A stretch of 64,000 nt of DNA from Diphasiastrum complanatum (GCA_029204225.1 CM055103.1:47162458-47226457), one strand, 5' to 3'. Positions 35,460-48,300 are shown, counted from the first letter of the stretch. The notes: a model not told the origin generated them from the letters alone. Numbers and translations are program-made.

Positions 35460-35860
35460 AAACCTGATCAAAGAATAATCCATTTTGGATTTACCCTCTG
35501 GAATACCTTGAGATTAAACTCAAGGATGTTGAAGATTATACCATCAACCTTTTAAACATCACTACCAGATTTGATCAAATCACAAGTGCTTTCCATATCT
35601 CTAAATATGATAAGAGGAGGACACCACCTTCTCTGTCTGTCAATTTATCCACCTTGCATCAAGCAGACCTATCTTTAACTCATACAAAGTGATCGTCTCA
35701 CATGTTATTGCTGCAATGTATTGTTGTAATGATCAAAATACCCTAATTAAGGAGGTTGAAAAACTAATATCAAAAGAACGGCTTCATGAAAGACAAATTA
35801 TGTAAAATTGTCACTAACATCGTTCAGAGCAAACAATTATTGGGCACAAGTATTTAATAC
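35460..35860 (+). pseudogene. Penelope-like copy D, RT thumb region
   Basis: It opens SKNNPFWIYPLEYLEIKLKD and runs without stops through ITTRFDQITSAFHISKYDKR to about 35690. It then shifts frame to FNSYKVIVSHVIAAMYCC and IKEVEKLISK. It aligns with copies B and C. The 5' end is truncated downstream of the YIDD motif, and no endonuclease domain follows. Confidence 0.7.
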
Positions 35861-35888
35861 TTGATGGTGATAGGTTATTTTTGGCGGG

Positions 35889-35959
35889 CGGTTAGCATCC
35901 CCTCTCAGTGGTGCTAATTGACATCTGAGATTTGATGCTTACTACAGGAAGGCTCATGG

Positions 35960-36051
<92 letters not shown>

Positions 36052-36345
36052 GGGCTCTATTCAATGGTAACTACATGATATATATGCTTTAAAACATCAT
36101 GAAATGGGTTCTTCTGTATGGTATCGGAACAATTAAAATGCTCTATCTTGCCAAACTTGGAAATAGGACCCCTTATGAGAGTTTTTCTAAAATGGTCTTG
36201 TTGGAGAGAAACTTGTTTTCCTTTGGACGGCTGTGATGTGTGCACGTTATAGGGATACGATCAGATGATGAGCATTTTCAAACACCCAGTGAATCCAGGT
36301 GTACTGACTTCTCTATATAAGAGAAGATTACTATAAAATCCTAAA
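35889..36345 (+). mobile_element. Penelope-like copy D tail: hairpin, 88-bp (CT)n and TATA box
   Basis: The stem CGGTTAGCA/TGCTAATTG (35889-35897 and 35912-35920) has two G-U pairs. (CT)n spans 35962-36049. CATGGGCTCTATT then leads into the conserved tail with CTCTATATAAGAG (36311-36323). The order is identical to copy C. Confidence 0.75.
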
Positions 36346-37959
36346 CCAAGAATTCTATTCTAAGCATGCCAATCACAAGCAACACAACGGAAACGGATGG
36401 TGGACAAACCAACCCAACCAAACCTAGATCGAACGGATCTAGCCCCCAAGTTATGGATCAATCACAAAGAGGAATGAGGCATCACCCTAGCAGCATACGG
36501 CTACCAGTCATGCAATCAAGCATACACTAGTGAGAGCCCAATAGGCATACTTATACCCTCCAAGGCCCATGCACCACTAGTAGTGCACTGTGACACCTCA
36601 TTGGACATCTCTGCAAACTAGCTGGGCCATGTCATCTAGTTCTCCAATGACTCACTGATAGACCCATACAAATCCACCATCATGAGTTTAGGCCTACAAC
36701 CATTAATTTTGACCTTATACACATAAGGGACCCAATTCCCTTATAGTCATTACTAACTTACGGGTTGTTGGTCTACCGATCTCTAGCATGGACATGCTAC
36801 CCGAGACCAGTCATGGGCATTACATTCTTCTATCCTTAGAACTTGAAACTAGGGAAGTTCTTCCTTAAGCTCCCTTACTATTACCAAGAATCATCATTGT
36901 ATGTGCGACTATTCCATCGAACTAGATCCTTGGTAACTATATGATTTCTCAATCATTTAGTTATTGTATCCATGATCCTTCTGGGTTCAACTCGAGAAAT
37001 GCCCAATAATTTATCCAACAGGTCCAATTGATCTCCAAAACCAAGATGCTCTCCTTTACGTAGACTCTACTAGAGTCAACTTACATGAAAAACCAGATGC
37101 ACTAGAGTTTCTTCCGAGAGGTCCAACTGGTAAGCTAAGAATATGATCTTTTACAAGATCTAATATGGTCCTTGGTATCTAGGGGACAATTTGTAATGCT
37201 TGTCGGTATGCATTCTCAAATATATCCAATTTCCCACTTGAAAGTCTTGAGGTAATCATTTCTGATTAGCAAAATGTCGGTCCCAATCTTAGGCACACTG
37301 GACATTTTCACATGCTATTTGTAGCACTTCCTACATATCATGTAGCAAATCCACTACTTTCTGAAACCTGATCGTACGAGTCTCTATCGAAATGAGTGAT
37401 ATAGGTTTAAAACTATATATAAGCACACACGGGTTATAACCGGTAGACAAATGCTTACTATAACTAAATCTCCGTCAAGGATAACTTCCTCTCTGAGGAG
37501 ATTGCTATCAAAATATAAATATAAATATCATTTGATCTTCTGATCATGCATATAATTCTTCTTTTAAATGATCAAGTATAACTAGAATCTGAACTATGAT
37601 TCGTCAATCATAATTCATCGGATTCTTGTCCTTTACTCAATAAAAGAACATGATAACCTAACATAGGTAACTACCAATAATTTGAAGAGCTTCAAGCTCA
37701 GAGTCCTATTTAGATTAGCGAATACAGCCGACCAAAAGTGACCAGTGAATATCGTATCGTGAATGTTCATAATGTCACTCGGTAATCCGTAAAGCCTAAC
37801 CAAACACTCTATAACTACTAAGAAGTGCCCATGGAAACTAAAAAAATAAAACAAAAATTCCTTGGCAAAACCTCTAACCACCCCCCCCCCCTGCTTCTAC
37901 CAATTATGCACACTACAAACAGTCTTATATTGTTCCATCGCAGTAGGTTATCTTCCAAA
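36346..37959 (-). mobile_element. Ty3/gypsy integrase C-terminal remnant inserted in the copy D tail
   Basis: Between 36790 and 37560 the minus strand reads, across frames, VVDLLHDM, DFQVGN, DKHYKLSP, AYQLDLSEE, VFHVS and LVRWN, the order of a gypsy integrase C-terminus. Below 36790 lies LTR-like sequence. It splits the copy D tail, which resumes near 37960, so it inserted later. Confidence 0.7.
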
Positions 37960-38400
37960 AAATGTATTGTTTGCATGGCATGTGGGATGATGGCCAACAA
38001 CCTGCTTATGGCCAGATCATCGTGATTTGGTAGAATGCCTTCATGATTACTCAATGGTATAATGATCAATGATTGCACCTTTCATACCGTTTAATTTGGC
38101 CGCCATCCTGAAATGTGATGGTTTCATTTCTATCTTTTGATTTCTAAAAAAAATCAAGCACTTATGACTTGCATGAGTACGTTTCATAATAAGTATACTT
38201 ATTTTACGCATAGATACTATTGTTGGCCGCCCTACAATAGTTCTATCTTCCTCGTTGATGGTCTTTGATAATGATAATTGTTGTGTATATGATAATGGTA
38301 ATGGATTGGATGCGTACATATGTATGAATACTATCACTACATGCGATTGCTTATGTTATAAGTAAGGATGCTTCTATGAGGCACTTATTGGATTATTCTC
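37960..38400 (+). repeat. Distal part of the copy D tail
   Basis: It matches 13270-13690 of copy C in order (ATGGCCAGA.CATCG.GATT, TTGGC.GCCCTAC, TTGTGTATATGATAATG, TGCTTCTATGAGGCACT) at lower identity. Confidence 0.55.
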
Positions 38401-38600
38401 CTACTAATCGACTAATCAACATTTTAATCTTTGTCCAATTTTTATCCAGACTGCATGATTTCTTCATGTTTTTAACAGTCTGCATAACTACTCAAAAACG
38501 GCTTACAATGTCGGCATTTTCAGGATTTTTGTCTTTTGGGATTTTCTCTTACTTTGGCTTTTTTGTAGAATGCCAGATGTCTCAAATGTTAAGGAACTGA

Positions 38601-38999
38601 TGTTGGTGAAGACTATCGCATTTTTTGCATGACAGTTTACATTCATTTTAGTAGAGTGACAGTTTATGTTTAAATCTGCAGATAGACTGTTTACGACCAA
38701 AGCCACCGACTTGCATTAATTCATCATCAAGTAATTTCTGAGAAGTCCTAAGATCGATTATTCAATGCTTAATGTTTGGCTACGTAATCATTGTAGTACT
38801 AATGATTTCAAAGCTAGTTACTACAAGATCGAACGTGATTTTTATCACTATTGTCTGTTTGAAATTGATAGGCGTAGTCATGCATACAGAAAGAGAAAGA
38901 TAGTTTATTCTATTGCACACGATAACTTTAAATTCTTGTCATTCAAATTATTTTTATTTGATTCTATTCTACCTACCTTTTACACACCTCTTTCCAACA
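38601..38999 (+). mobile_element. 5' LTR of a Copia element (family B)
   Basis: The LTR is 399 bp, with TGTTGG at 38601 and CCAACA at 38999 as perfect 6-bp terminal inverted repeats, directly before the primer site. No 3' LTR was noticed because the element is truncated near 40720. Confidence 0.8.
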
Positions 39000-39011
39000 T
39001 GGTATCAGAGC
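39000..39011 (+). promoter_or_regulatory. Primer-binding site of Copia family B
   Basis: Exact TGGTATCAGAGC next to the LTR end and 161 bp before the gag start. Confidence 0.92.
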
Positions 39012-39172
39012 GTTGATTCTTCAAGGCCTAATACTATATCAGAGCGCAAGCTCCAATACTTGACATCTTTCGCGATATCAAATTCTTCAGTTCGAATCAA
39101 TTTGTTTCAATATCAAAGAATTGATTTCCACAGCACAATATCTCTCTTAACGTCGACAAACTAAAGTTCCAA

Positions 39173-40033
39173 ATGGATTCTCAAAGTAAAGTCGGTCTTA
39201 TTGTAGACAAACTAAGTGGATCCAATTATCATTTATGGAAATTTAAGATGAAGACCTTGCTAATTGCCAACGAGTTGTGGGATGTTATTACATGTATCGA
39301 AGTGAAGCTTGGAGACGACACAAAAGACTTGAAATGGAGGTTGAAGGTTGGTGAAGCTTTGGCGCTTATTATCCTCAATATAGCAGATGATCAGATTGGC
39401 CATGTAGCAGAAGCCAGAACTTTGAAAGAAGTTTGGGACATCCTGAGCTCACTATATGATGTGAGAGACGTAACTACCAAGTTACAACTTCGAAGAAAAT
39501 TCTTCACACTTAAGATGTCGAATAATGATTCTCTTCAAAATCATATTAACCAATTTAAGAATCTCTTGCAACAGATGGTCATTGTCGGATCAGTCATAGA
39601 TGATGAAGACGCAATTATGACATTGCTTTCAAGCCTGTCCTCTACATATGAGAACTGGGTGATGATCATCATGACACACTCAGATTTAACTCTTACCAGA
39701 GTTATCACTATGTTGTTGCAAGAAGATAATCGAAGAAGTCAAGACACTCCGTCTACCTCTTTGTCTGATGCTCTATATGTCAACAAGGGCTTGAAACGGC
39801 ACAAGCAGAAAAGCTCCAAGCAGATTGCATCGAATCAGATACAGACTCAAAGTCAAGAACAATCATTGAATCCACATTCGTTAAAGAAGAAGATGCTTTG
39901 CAAGTATTGCAAATGCAATAACCATGAGATCCAGGATTTCTCAAAGCAAAGAATGCAGCCAAGCAACCTGATCAACAAGCAAATACAGTTCCAACATCTC
40001 TTGAAGTCGAAATGGACGAAGACGCTTTTATAG
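39173..40033 (+). CDS. Copia gag polyprotein (family B), open 286 codons
   Basis: This is the longest open frame in the window. It starts with an ATG soon after the primer site and reads DKLSGSNYHLWKFKMKTLL (gag N-terminus), then LKEVWDILSSLYDV, LQLRRKFFTLKMSNNDSL and LLSSLSSTYENWV. It ends in a zinc-knuckle-like CKYCKCNNHEIQDF in which the last Cys is Phe. Gag and protease overlap in different frames at 40012-40033, which suggests a frameshift mutation because Copia gag-pol is normally one frame. Gag forms the particle; the damaged knuckle predicts poor RNA binding. Confidence 0.85.
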   Translation: MDSQSKVGLIVDKLSGSNYHLWKFKMKTLLIANELWDVITCIEVKLGDDTKDLKWRLKVGEALALIILNIADDQIGHVAEARTLKEVWDILSSLYDVRDVTTKLQLRRKFFTLKMSNNDSLQNHINQFKNLLQQMVIVGSVIDDEDAIMTLLSSLSSTYENWVMIIMTHSDLTLTRVITMLLQEDNRRSQDTPSTSLSDALYVNKGLKRHKQKSSKQIASNQIQTQSQEQSLNPHSLKKKMLCKYCKCNNHEIQDFSKQRMQPSNLINKQIQFQHLLKSKWTKTLL

Positions 40034-40720
40034 TCAAAGACAAATACACGAATTTAAATGATTCGTGGTTTCTAAATTCTGGAGCTACTCAACATATGAC
40101 CAATCATCCTGAGATTTTTCATTCCTATATGCCTTACAGCACAACTAAGTATGTTCATCTTGGTGATGATATCGAAGGTGAGGGTACTGTAAGATTGAGG
40201 TTCCAGCATAATCAATTCAAACTACTATCAAAAGTCTTATATGTTCCTAAACTCTCTACAAATCTGTTATCAGTAAGTAGAATTACAGATTTAATTCATA
40301 AGGTAGAGTTTGAGTGTGATCAATGCAGAATTATTGATATGAGTAATAAGATCATTGCACTCGGCAAGAGACATGGATACTTATACAGATTGGCACATTG
40401 TTATTCTGATTCTAGTCAAGCCTTGAAAATCTCTGTTCTTGTCAATAAAGCATTACTATGACATCATCGCTTAGGACACATGAATTATGCATCTGTATCG
40501 AACATGTCCAGACAACAATCCCTAGCACTTGATCTCGACTACCCTTATGGCAAAGTCAATATCCATGTCTACCATAGCTGCATCCTTGCAAAGCAGACTA
40601 GGATTCCTTTTAGATCAAGACATAGGCATGCAATGCAGCAAAAGGTTTGTTAGATATTGTTCATTCAGATATATCTGGACCTATGCAAAATCCATCATTA
40701 CTGAAGATTTTACCTTTTAT
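40012..40720 (+). pseudogene. Copia protease and GAG-pre-integrase (family B), truncated
   Basis: 40012-40461 encodes WFLNSGATQHMTNHPEIF; the catalytic motif is NSGA instead of DSGA, so the protease Asp is lost. LYVPKLSTNLLSVSRI follows. After a stop, HHRLGHMNYASVSNMSRQQ and CILAKQTRIPF mark the GAG-pre-integrase domain. Sequence similarity ends around 40720, shortly after the integrase begins. Confidence 0.88.
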
Positions 40721-40929
40721 CCGATTCATAAGCTAATAAAGGTCTGTTTTTATGGTTTAGGATGGATTCAGGATCCTTCCTCTTTTGGGTTATGGGGATC
40801 TCCTTCCTCCACCTAACCATTTTGTTCAGACACTGATTTGTTGTATGAAAAAGTCGTTGAGATGCATAAATTTGTCATTAACACTGATAGGGCTACTTGT
40901 TCTTCTACTGACCTGAGGATAAGATTCTT

Positions 40930-42360
40930 TGCCTGATTGATTTGCTTGAAACTATTGACTGGATAAAGATTTATCTTGAGTTTGTTAAGAACAAAGACAC
41001 TTTGAGCTTAGTGGAGAATTGTCTTAATGATTTCGTTAAAAAATTTGAGGAAGAGAAAAAGTTCTGTAATATGCACATTAGAAAAGTGTTCATGTGCTTG
41101 GAGAATGAAAATGGTATTACTCCTACTATCCTTCCCCTACCGTGTCTAATGCTCCTCTATCACCACATCCTTTAGTCTTTACTGATGACCTTGATGAGGA
41201 TAGTGCCTCTCAGCTTGAGATCTTCTCTCAAGACATTTGCGACATTGGTGACCTCTCTTCTTATGACTTTTGCCAATCTAAAGGCTGTCAAGTACCCTTT
41301 GTTCCTGGCAGAATTATTGAGTACAATCCACCCCTCACGTCTTATAAACTTTGGAGTCTGCCTTTTGTCACCCATCCCTATCGATCTTTGGATCATGATG
41401 ACTCATATGACAGAATAAGAAATACAAGTCTGCAAGTTGGCCACCATGCATAAATATCCTTCACTTGAGACCCCTATTTCTTTTGACACCATCATTCGTA
41501 TGAACAAATTTGAACGATCATGTTGTTTGTCTGAGCAAACCTGGGCCAGAATTAGAGGCCACTTTGAGACCAGTTTCAATAGAATGAACCTTAAACAGGC
41601 CATAATCTGAAATTGGAAAAGACCTTTTTTAAACGTAGATGTGGTGAAAAATACAAAAACAGCTCTTCCATCATTTGGTTTGACCATGCTATTTGGTTCA
41701 TGATGAACAACCTAGCCAAGTTCTTTTCTGGTGCTTCCCTTCAAAATCAGATGAATGCATTTTTCATGTGGCTTCATAAACCTGCTAGGGATGTAGTGAA
41801 ATCACACCTGACTTTTCTCTTTATCCACCAATACATGACTAACATTTCCATTGAACTTGCAAAAGATTCCTTTTCTAAACTTCTTGCAACTTTGGGAGAT
41901 GCTGAAAACATCCGAGAAATAGAGAGTTTTCTAAAACGATCTAGTTTTTCTACCCTCCAAGATAAGTACTTCCAAAACTTGAACAAAAGAACTGGCTCTT
42001 TTAATCTCAATAATCTGAATTTAGTCATTTCTAGATCAGGAACATGAAAGAAAAAGCGGTTTTCAGATTACAAAGGAAAGGAAGGACAAAGTAGTGGCAC
42101 CAAAGATGATCTACCAATAAAAAAACTAAACATTTATAAATCCTAATCGATGTGCAGGATGAAGATGACATAGTTAGAAGGGAAATTAGTATATCAGTGA
42201 CCGGCCGTATCCAGTTCACCACTAGCAGTGACACAAGGAGACTTTTTTTACATTTATGTTACTGTAATAGAGTTTTTGAGACTTCTTTCATACATTATTT
42301 CAGATACATTGATGACATATGTTTTATCAATGACCCTAATATTCAGATTTTTATGGATAA
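40930..42360 (+). pseudogene. Penelope-like copy A: N-terminal region and RT YIDD motif
   Basis: The N-terminal region is spread over frames at 40942, 41142 and 41613. It reads MHIRKVFMCLENENG, NAPLSPHPLVFTDDLDEDSA, then RIRGHFETSFNRMNLKQAII and IIWFDHAIWFMMNNLAKFFS. Around 42290-42350 comes FRYIDDICFINDPNI. The fingers between the two parts are deleted when compared with copy B. The reading is interrupted by about five frame changes or stops. Its 5' side abuts the truncated Copia family B. Confidence 0.7.
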
Positions 42361-43566
42361 GACACAAACTAGGACCCTTGAAAAGCCATACTTAGCACGG
42401 ATATGCGTAAGATACGTAGTTTCTACAAAAGGGTTAGAACGGCACGGATCTACCCTAATACCTTGTAGAAACATTGGAAAAATCTCACTCATAATTAATT
42501 ATGTCTATCCAAAGTGGTGTCCGTATACCATGGTTGATTTGTGATTTCTATATTGCATGACTTTGCATAGAGACAATCATACAATCAAGCATAGTAAATC
42601 TCAAACTCACCCTAATAAGTGCTATTAGACGTTTGGTGGGATACAACTGATAAGCATGGATATGTTCAGGAGTATGGACAACGATGCATGACATACCTTG
42701 CTCTATATGGGTCACTTGGGTTAGCATGGCATGGATTTGCCCTAATACCAGCACACATGTCCACACCAAGACTTTTGGCTAAGAAAATTAAAAATGGTTC
42801 AAACTTTTCATACTCTGTTATTACTAAAAACGATTTGATGTGGACCAACTCACCGTAATGATCAGCATGGCACTCACCTTGATACGGTGATATAATGGCT
42901 TGGCCTATCGCCAAAAACACTATCGGATTGGGAAGACACGATCGGATCAACTAAACGACTTGAAAGTGGTTATGCTTTATGTTGCTTTTTAGTACTATAT
43001 TTTACTTTTCAACTATACTTTACCTTGTTGGATTATGAATAAAGGCTTTAAAAAGCTTCAGTCTTGCTTAGTCAAGAGGAACCTAGTGCAGTCTTGTATC
43101 TCTCTCTCATGGATGCTTCTTTGTTTATTCACACCTTGCTATGCTACCATACCACTGAACAACAACTAGCTTTTGACACTTCAAGTTTATAAGGTCCAAA
43201 ATAAACATCACCCTTAACCTACAATATATCTTTTCAAAATTTCTCCCTCTTTTATGATATATCTTTTCAAAAAAAACTTTCCCCTCTTTTGAAGGAATAG
43301 GATTTGTTGCTTCACTCTCAAGGCAAGATAGTACCTTCCAGGAAGTCTCGTGTTAAACCACTATATATCACAGAATTGCGACCATAATTTTTCACTACAC
43401 TTTGTGAAGAAGGGTTCTCCATTTTGTTCCTATTGAGAATGTGCCCTACGATACTTACATCCTTTGGAAGCTACCAAATGGTAAGAGGTCTTCTCTATTT
43501 CATTTCAATACAAGTATCTTGTGTTGCTTTACACACTCAGATTAATGTTTTATGACATGTTTGCTC
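42361..43566. other. No gene recognised
   Basis: Non-coding. Parts (about 43020-43110, and ACCACTATATATCACAGAATTG near 43360) look like LTR or leader sequence, but no paired LTR or primer site was found. Confidence 0.4.
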
Positions 43567-44548
43567 ATAGCTTCTCACATTAAGCAAAATGTATGTTGAA
43601 TTATTGCTATGATGGCTCATTGTGCACGATGGATAGTTCATCACATTTTTGCTTCAAAAAAATGGATCCATTTGCCTCATAGGCAGCGATGGACCATTTC
43701 TCATCTCCTTCACTTTATGAAGTGGTGATTTCTACTTCATAGGCAGCGAGTTGGACCACGAAATGTCTTTACCAACAAATTCTGATGAATTGGTTGTTGC
43801 CTACCAGGCAACGATGCAAACCAAAGGATTGGTGCTCATTTGTAGCTTACATACATGCTAGATAATATGGAGTTGAAACCAAATAGAGGTGGTTGTTGTC
43901 CAATGATGGGACAATAGGCTCAAAAACAATTTTTCTTCATGAAATTTTTTTGTTTGACATACCTCCTATCCCAGCGATGGACAGTAGGTTGAAGAAATTC
44001 CAGTTTACTTACTTCCAAAACATTAGGAAGCTTGCAAGTTCATCTTTTATCCCACAAAAAGTTTGTTTACAACAAGGCTTATGGATCTAATGCTATGTGG
44101 ACAATGATCTACTACTTAATTTAGTACTCAAATGGTATCTCAATATGTCTTTTCAAATGCTTTGCTTATATCATAGAGAGTTTTATCCTAAATTATCATC
44201 TATGCCTTGTGGTAATGTAGCATTTTTTGTTACCATGGCCTACTACCACTTTCGTTTATTCCAATTCAAACCGTGCATTACTACAGGTTGTACGGATTAG
44301 TATGGTACGAATGTGCCCTAATGCCTACGTAGTCATAGCAGTCAACCACGACAATACTTAACCCCACCCAAATAAGTGTTGGCTGATTTTGACGAATCCC
44401 CAAGATACTCGAATAGAGCTACCCAAGAGAACCTCACACCTTAGACCGAGGAGGTCTCTGAGAAGATGAGACGAATGAAGACTGAGAGCTGAGTATGAGA
44501 GCCTAGAAATGATAGTTAGGAATGACAAGCAAACTGTGTAAGCCAGCA
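43567..44548. repeat. Reverse copy of 17128-18776
   Basis: It matches the reverse complement, including the hairpin array and the frames MDNDLLLNLVLKWYLNMSFQ and AMDSRLKKFQFTYF. The internal 700 bp are absent. The match stops at 43567, exactly where the inverted-repeat arm begins in the other copy (18777). Confidence 0.88.
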
Positions 44549-44556
44549 GTATATAG

Positions 44557-45537
44557 TCAAAGATATGCATAGTTCTTGAGTCCTCCAGGGCTAACTTCCT
44601 ATCATGGAAGGTAAATACTTCTCTCATCTTGAAAGGAGAAGGTCTATGACATTGGGTCAAAGGAACATAAGAGATGCTTGGTAGCACATGCAAGGAGCTA
44701 CAAGAGTGGAAATAAAATAATGACAAAGCAATAGTTGTCATGTCTTCTTCCATTGAAGATAGCATCACACTTGACCATGCAACAATCTCTAATGCAAGAG
44801 AGATGTGAGATGCATTACTAGCTAAGTTCCAATCTAAATTGCAAAGTCAGATCAGGCATTTAGAAGACTGACCAACTTATTTGAGATGGGATGGCAAAGA
44901 TCTCATGTCCTTTATCAGAAGAATGAAGGATCTATTCCTGTCACTACACAACGCTGAAATAGAACATGCAATCTCAGTAGAGAAACAGCTCACCTACCTA
45001 CTATATGCTCTACCGAGATTTCAAACAACCCGAACTTTGTTGGCTAAAGATTCACAAATGACACTTGAGAAGGCTGTGATCAAAATCAATTAAGAAGTGG
45101 AGGCTCGTGACCACCTTGATGACAAGGACACCTCCGATCAAGCTCTCTATAGCAATAAAGAGAAGTAGAAAACGAAGTTCCAACCTAAGAGGGAGTCAGA
45201 CCAAAGGCAAGATCGAAATCAGTAAACAGAGGGAGGCCAAAGGGGCAAGTGGAAAGGCAAAAGCAAGCAAAAGCGACAAGGTGGTGACAAAAAGACATGT
45301 GTGAGATGCATACATGAAGTCCAAACTGTTGATACATGTTGGCTTAATCCCAAGATAGAATGCATCCACTGTCATAAGAAAGGTCATGCAGCCATGGACT
45401 ACTATCAAAATCCAAGGAGTAAATAAGCTCAGAACAAACGAGAGAACAACAATAGTTCTTTCTACATGGAGGAACCAGAATTCTCCAAGATGGCTGAAGA
45501 ATGAGCAAGCAGAAACTCAACTGTTATTTATGCACTG
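44557..45537 (+). pseudogene. Copia family A gag, copy 2
   Basis: It is the reverse complement of about 540-1545. LRWDGKDLMSFIRRMKDLF and the zinc-knuckle region (CIHCHKKGHAAMDYY, last Cys changed to Tyr) are recognisable. Stops occur. It ends abruptly at GCACTG (45537), where the Penelope-like tail begins, and its 5' side joins the 43567-44548 block. Confidence 0.88.
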
Positions 45538-46860
45538 TAATAAGAGTATCAGCCTCCTATTCAAATTTCCAACAAGCAATCAAAGATATTAGTTGCACCA
45601 AAATCATGCTCATAGTAATCAATAGTGCTTCATAGAAGCCATACAAGTAGTAGCAATATGCTTATCATCCATGCACAGTACTAGTATCCTCATACACAAC
45701 ACATTATCATTGTCATACATTGAGTAATCATCAACCTCCAAGCCTACTAGTGTGGCAGTGGGCATTGCAGTAGGGCGGCCAACCACATTCTATCATGTAT
45801 AGAATGAGTCATCAATATGCTATCCAAGCATATATCTCATAAGCACATGTACTTTCTCAAAAATCAGAAGTAAATGAATTGCTCAGTCGCGTTTCAGATA
45901 TGCGGCCAGTAGCTACTCAAAAAGTGGTGCTATCATGTGTAAACAATCCATGTGTCTAATCGTGATGGTCTGGCCATCAGCGGTTTGTTGGCTATTATTC
46001 AACATGTCATGCCATTCAATGCTTAAAAGTGTGGTAAAAATCATCAATGAAAGCACATACATCAACGCTGAGCTACAATCATTGAGTTGATGTAGTATAC
46101 CTGCGATTTAGTATATAACTCGCTAAAGGGGCAACGCCCAATTGTGATAAATTCCCATGCATCTTTTGAATTCAGAAAGCTATGTGATCATGAATTATCA
46201 TACGCTAAGTAAGCTTCAACATCAAGTGCTTATACAGTGCATAAAAACCTTTGGTATTTGAAAGATCATTTAGCTTCAAGCTTGTTCATACTCTTACCTT
46301 ACTTTGTAGTATGCTTTCAGCTATTGTCCTTCACAAGCTTTGATCCTCAACGTTGTAGTAGGTCGCAGTGGGAGAAGCATAGCCAGAGCAAAGGAAAGGC
46401 AGGAAAGAGAGAGGGAAAGAAGAAGGTGATTTAGGTTTGTGTGATCTTTCTTTATATAAAGAAGTCGGTACCTTTGAATGCACTAAGTGTTTGAAGATGC
46501 CCACCTTTTGATTGTTTCCCCATAATGTGCACAGATCCTAGCCGTTCAAAGGAAGGCAAGTTTCCCTCCAACAAGGCTTTTTAAAAAAGACTTCATAAGG
46601 GGTCTCATTACAAAGTTTGGTGAAGTAAAGCAAATTATTCAGTTTGGTATCATAAAGGAGGATCATTTCCATGTTGTTTTAAAGCGTATATGTCATGTAG
46701 CTATTATATAATAGAGCCCATGAGGGGGAGAGAAAAAGAGAGAGAGAGAGATCGATCAAAAGTAGTAGTAATATTTAAAAAATTCACATATTTTTCTTAA
46801 TATCTTCATTTTTGATAGTTAAGTATTCAAGCGGATAAATCCATATAGGGTTATCATTGG
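45538..46860 (-). mobile_element. 3' tail of Penelope-like copy B
   Basis: It matches copy C 12596-13772 in reverse, including the TATA box (near 46448-46460). A GA tract (46735-46752) replaces the (CT)n. The thumb-coding part and hairpin are missing: the coding region jumps from the block after YIDD straight into the CT tract. Confidence 0.7.
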
Positions 46861-48300
46861 TACGTGGTTGTTCCTAGTCTAGAAACAACAAAGCATCCGG
46901 ATTATTAATAAAACATATATCATCTATGTACCGAAAGGTATTCTTGAAAGACTGCAGATAGTTCAACCTACCAAGCTTGGCTAATCTTTTCATAGATTGT
47001 ATAATTTGTAGTAAGACAAATACCAATTACACCACGTGGGAGAACATGAGAAACCCTCCATGGGTATCCCGCATACCTGCCTCCAAGTCTTATTTTCTAT
47101 TCTAACTATGCAATTGTTAACTAGTGCATAATTCCACTGGCATAATTGCATTTTATCAATACAACATTTATTTGTAGATTGGTTTTTCAACTTCCATTTA
47201 AATTCACTAGAACGTGGTCCGTATTTGTATGCAAGTGTCTCATTCTTAGGGTATTTGAAGGAATATACAATCATTTTACGTATAACCGGCTTTAAACCAT
47301 CTTGGCCATTCAAAGGACTGTTTTCAGAACATTTAGATATATTGGTAGACCACATAGATGTGATCATTCTTGGTACATTAAGGTAGAATTCAGTGGAAAA
47401 GTTGCATTGCCAAAAGTAGGTTAGTATCCACATTTAGGATACTCTGATATGTATATGCCTATAGACCTGCTCCCTCCATGAGGAACGGAGGCAGCATACT
47501 AAGAGCTCCTATAAGAAATGTCGCCGCCTTAGAAAAATAACAATCATGTGCATTGGTAATCCATCTCAAAGAGATCTTATGTGCTTTAAAGGTACATAGA
47601 AGGAAAGGTAACTCCTCTTTTCCAAGTAGATTCTCTAGTATGTTCCTTGTAAAGGTTTGTTTTATGACATCCATTGCATTAGTGGTAGTATTATTTTTCT
47701 CATCTAGAAAGGGGGCGAAATCTAGACTAGAAAGTCTTTCTAAAGCCAATTTCCTTACAAAATGAATATACATGAAGCCAAGATTATGTTCAGCTTTTTC
47801 AACTCTATTAACATACAAGTTTGTAGTATTCCAACTATGTTCATATGTGGCATCTTTTAACTTGTTACCAGTTAGACATCATCCATGTAGCCATTTGGTT
47901 TTCTTCAGAAAATTTGTAACATTAGATTTGCAAAGTAGGGCATGTATGATAATTGCCTCATTATCAATGGTCTGATATACGGGTAACAATTTAGCTAATT
48001 TTAACCATTCTTGATTTCAGTGGCAACTTCATCTATGTTTGATTTTCAAATTGGGATATGATTAAGTCCTTTACTTAAATCGTTTATTAAAGACCTGTTA
48101 TTAACAATCTTGGTATTCATAGAAACCACATGCCCAAAATTCATAGAAACAAAATCTTTGAAGCATTTTTTAACATCTATTGTAGTAGCATAAATGCAGA
48201 AAATTTTGTTGTTACCTTGTCTAGTATTGCCTCTATTAGAAAAATATTTCTTATTCTTGTTGTGGCTTCCTGACATGACTGAGCTTGGCAAAGTGGAGAA
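46861..48300 (-). pseudogene. Penelope-like copy B, reverse transcriptase core
   Basis: Read on the minus strand, 48046-48291 has SLINDLSKGLNHIPI, like the LSKGLxFxP motif upstream of RT in Penelope-like elements. 47459-47818 has LPFLLCTFKAHKISLRWITN (fingers, KxHK...RxI). 46990-47433 has WRQVCGIPMEGFSCSPTWCN (GIPMG..SP..CN motif). 46880-46960 has FRYIDDICFINNPDALLFLD. The motif order is that of a Penelope-like RT. It is the most complete copy, though frames shift repeatedly. Confidence 0.72.
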
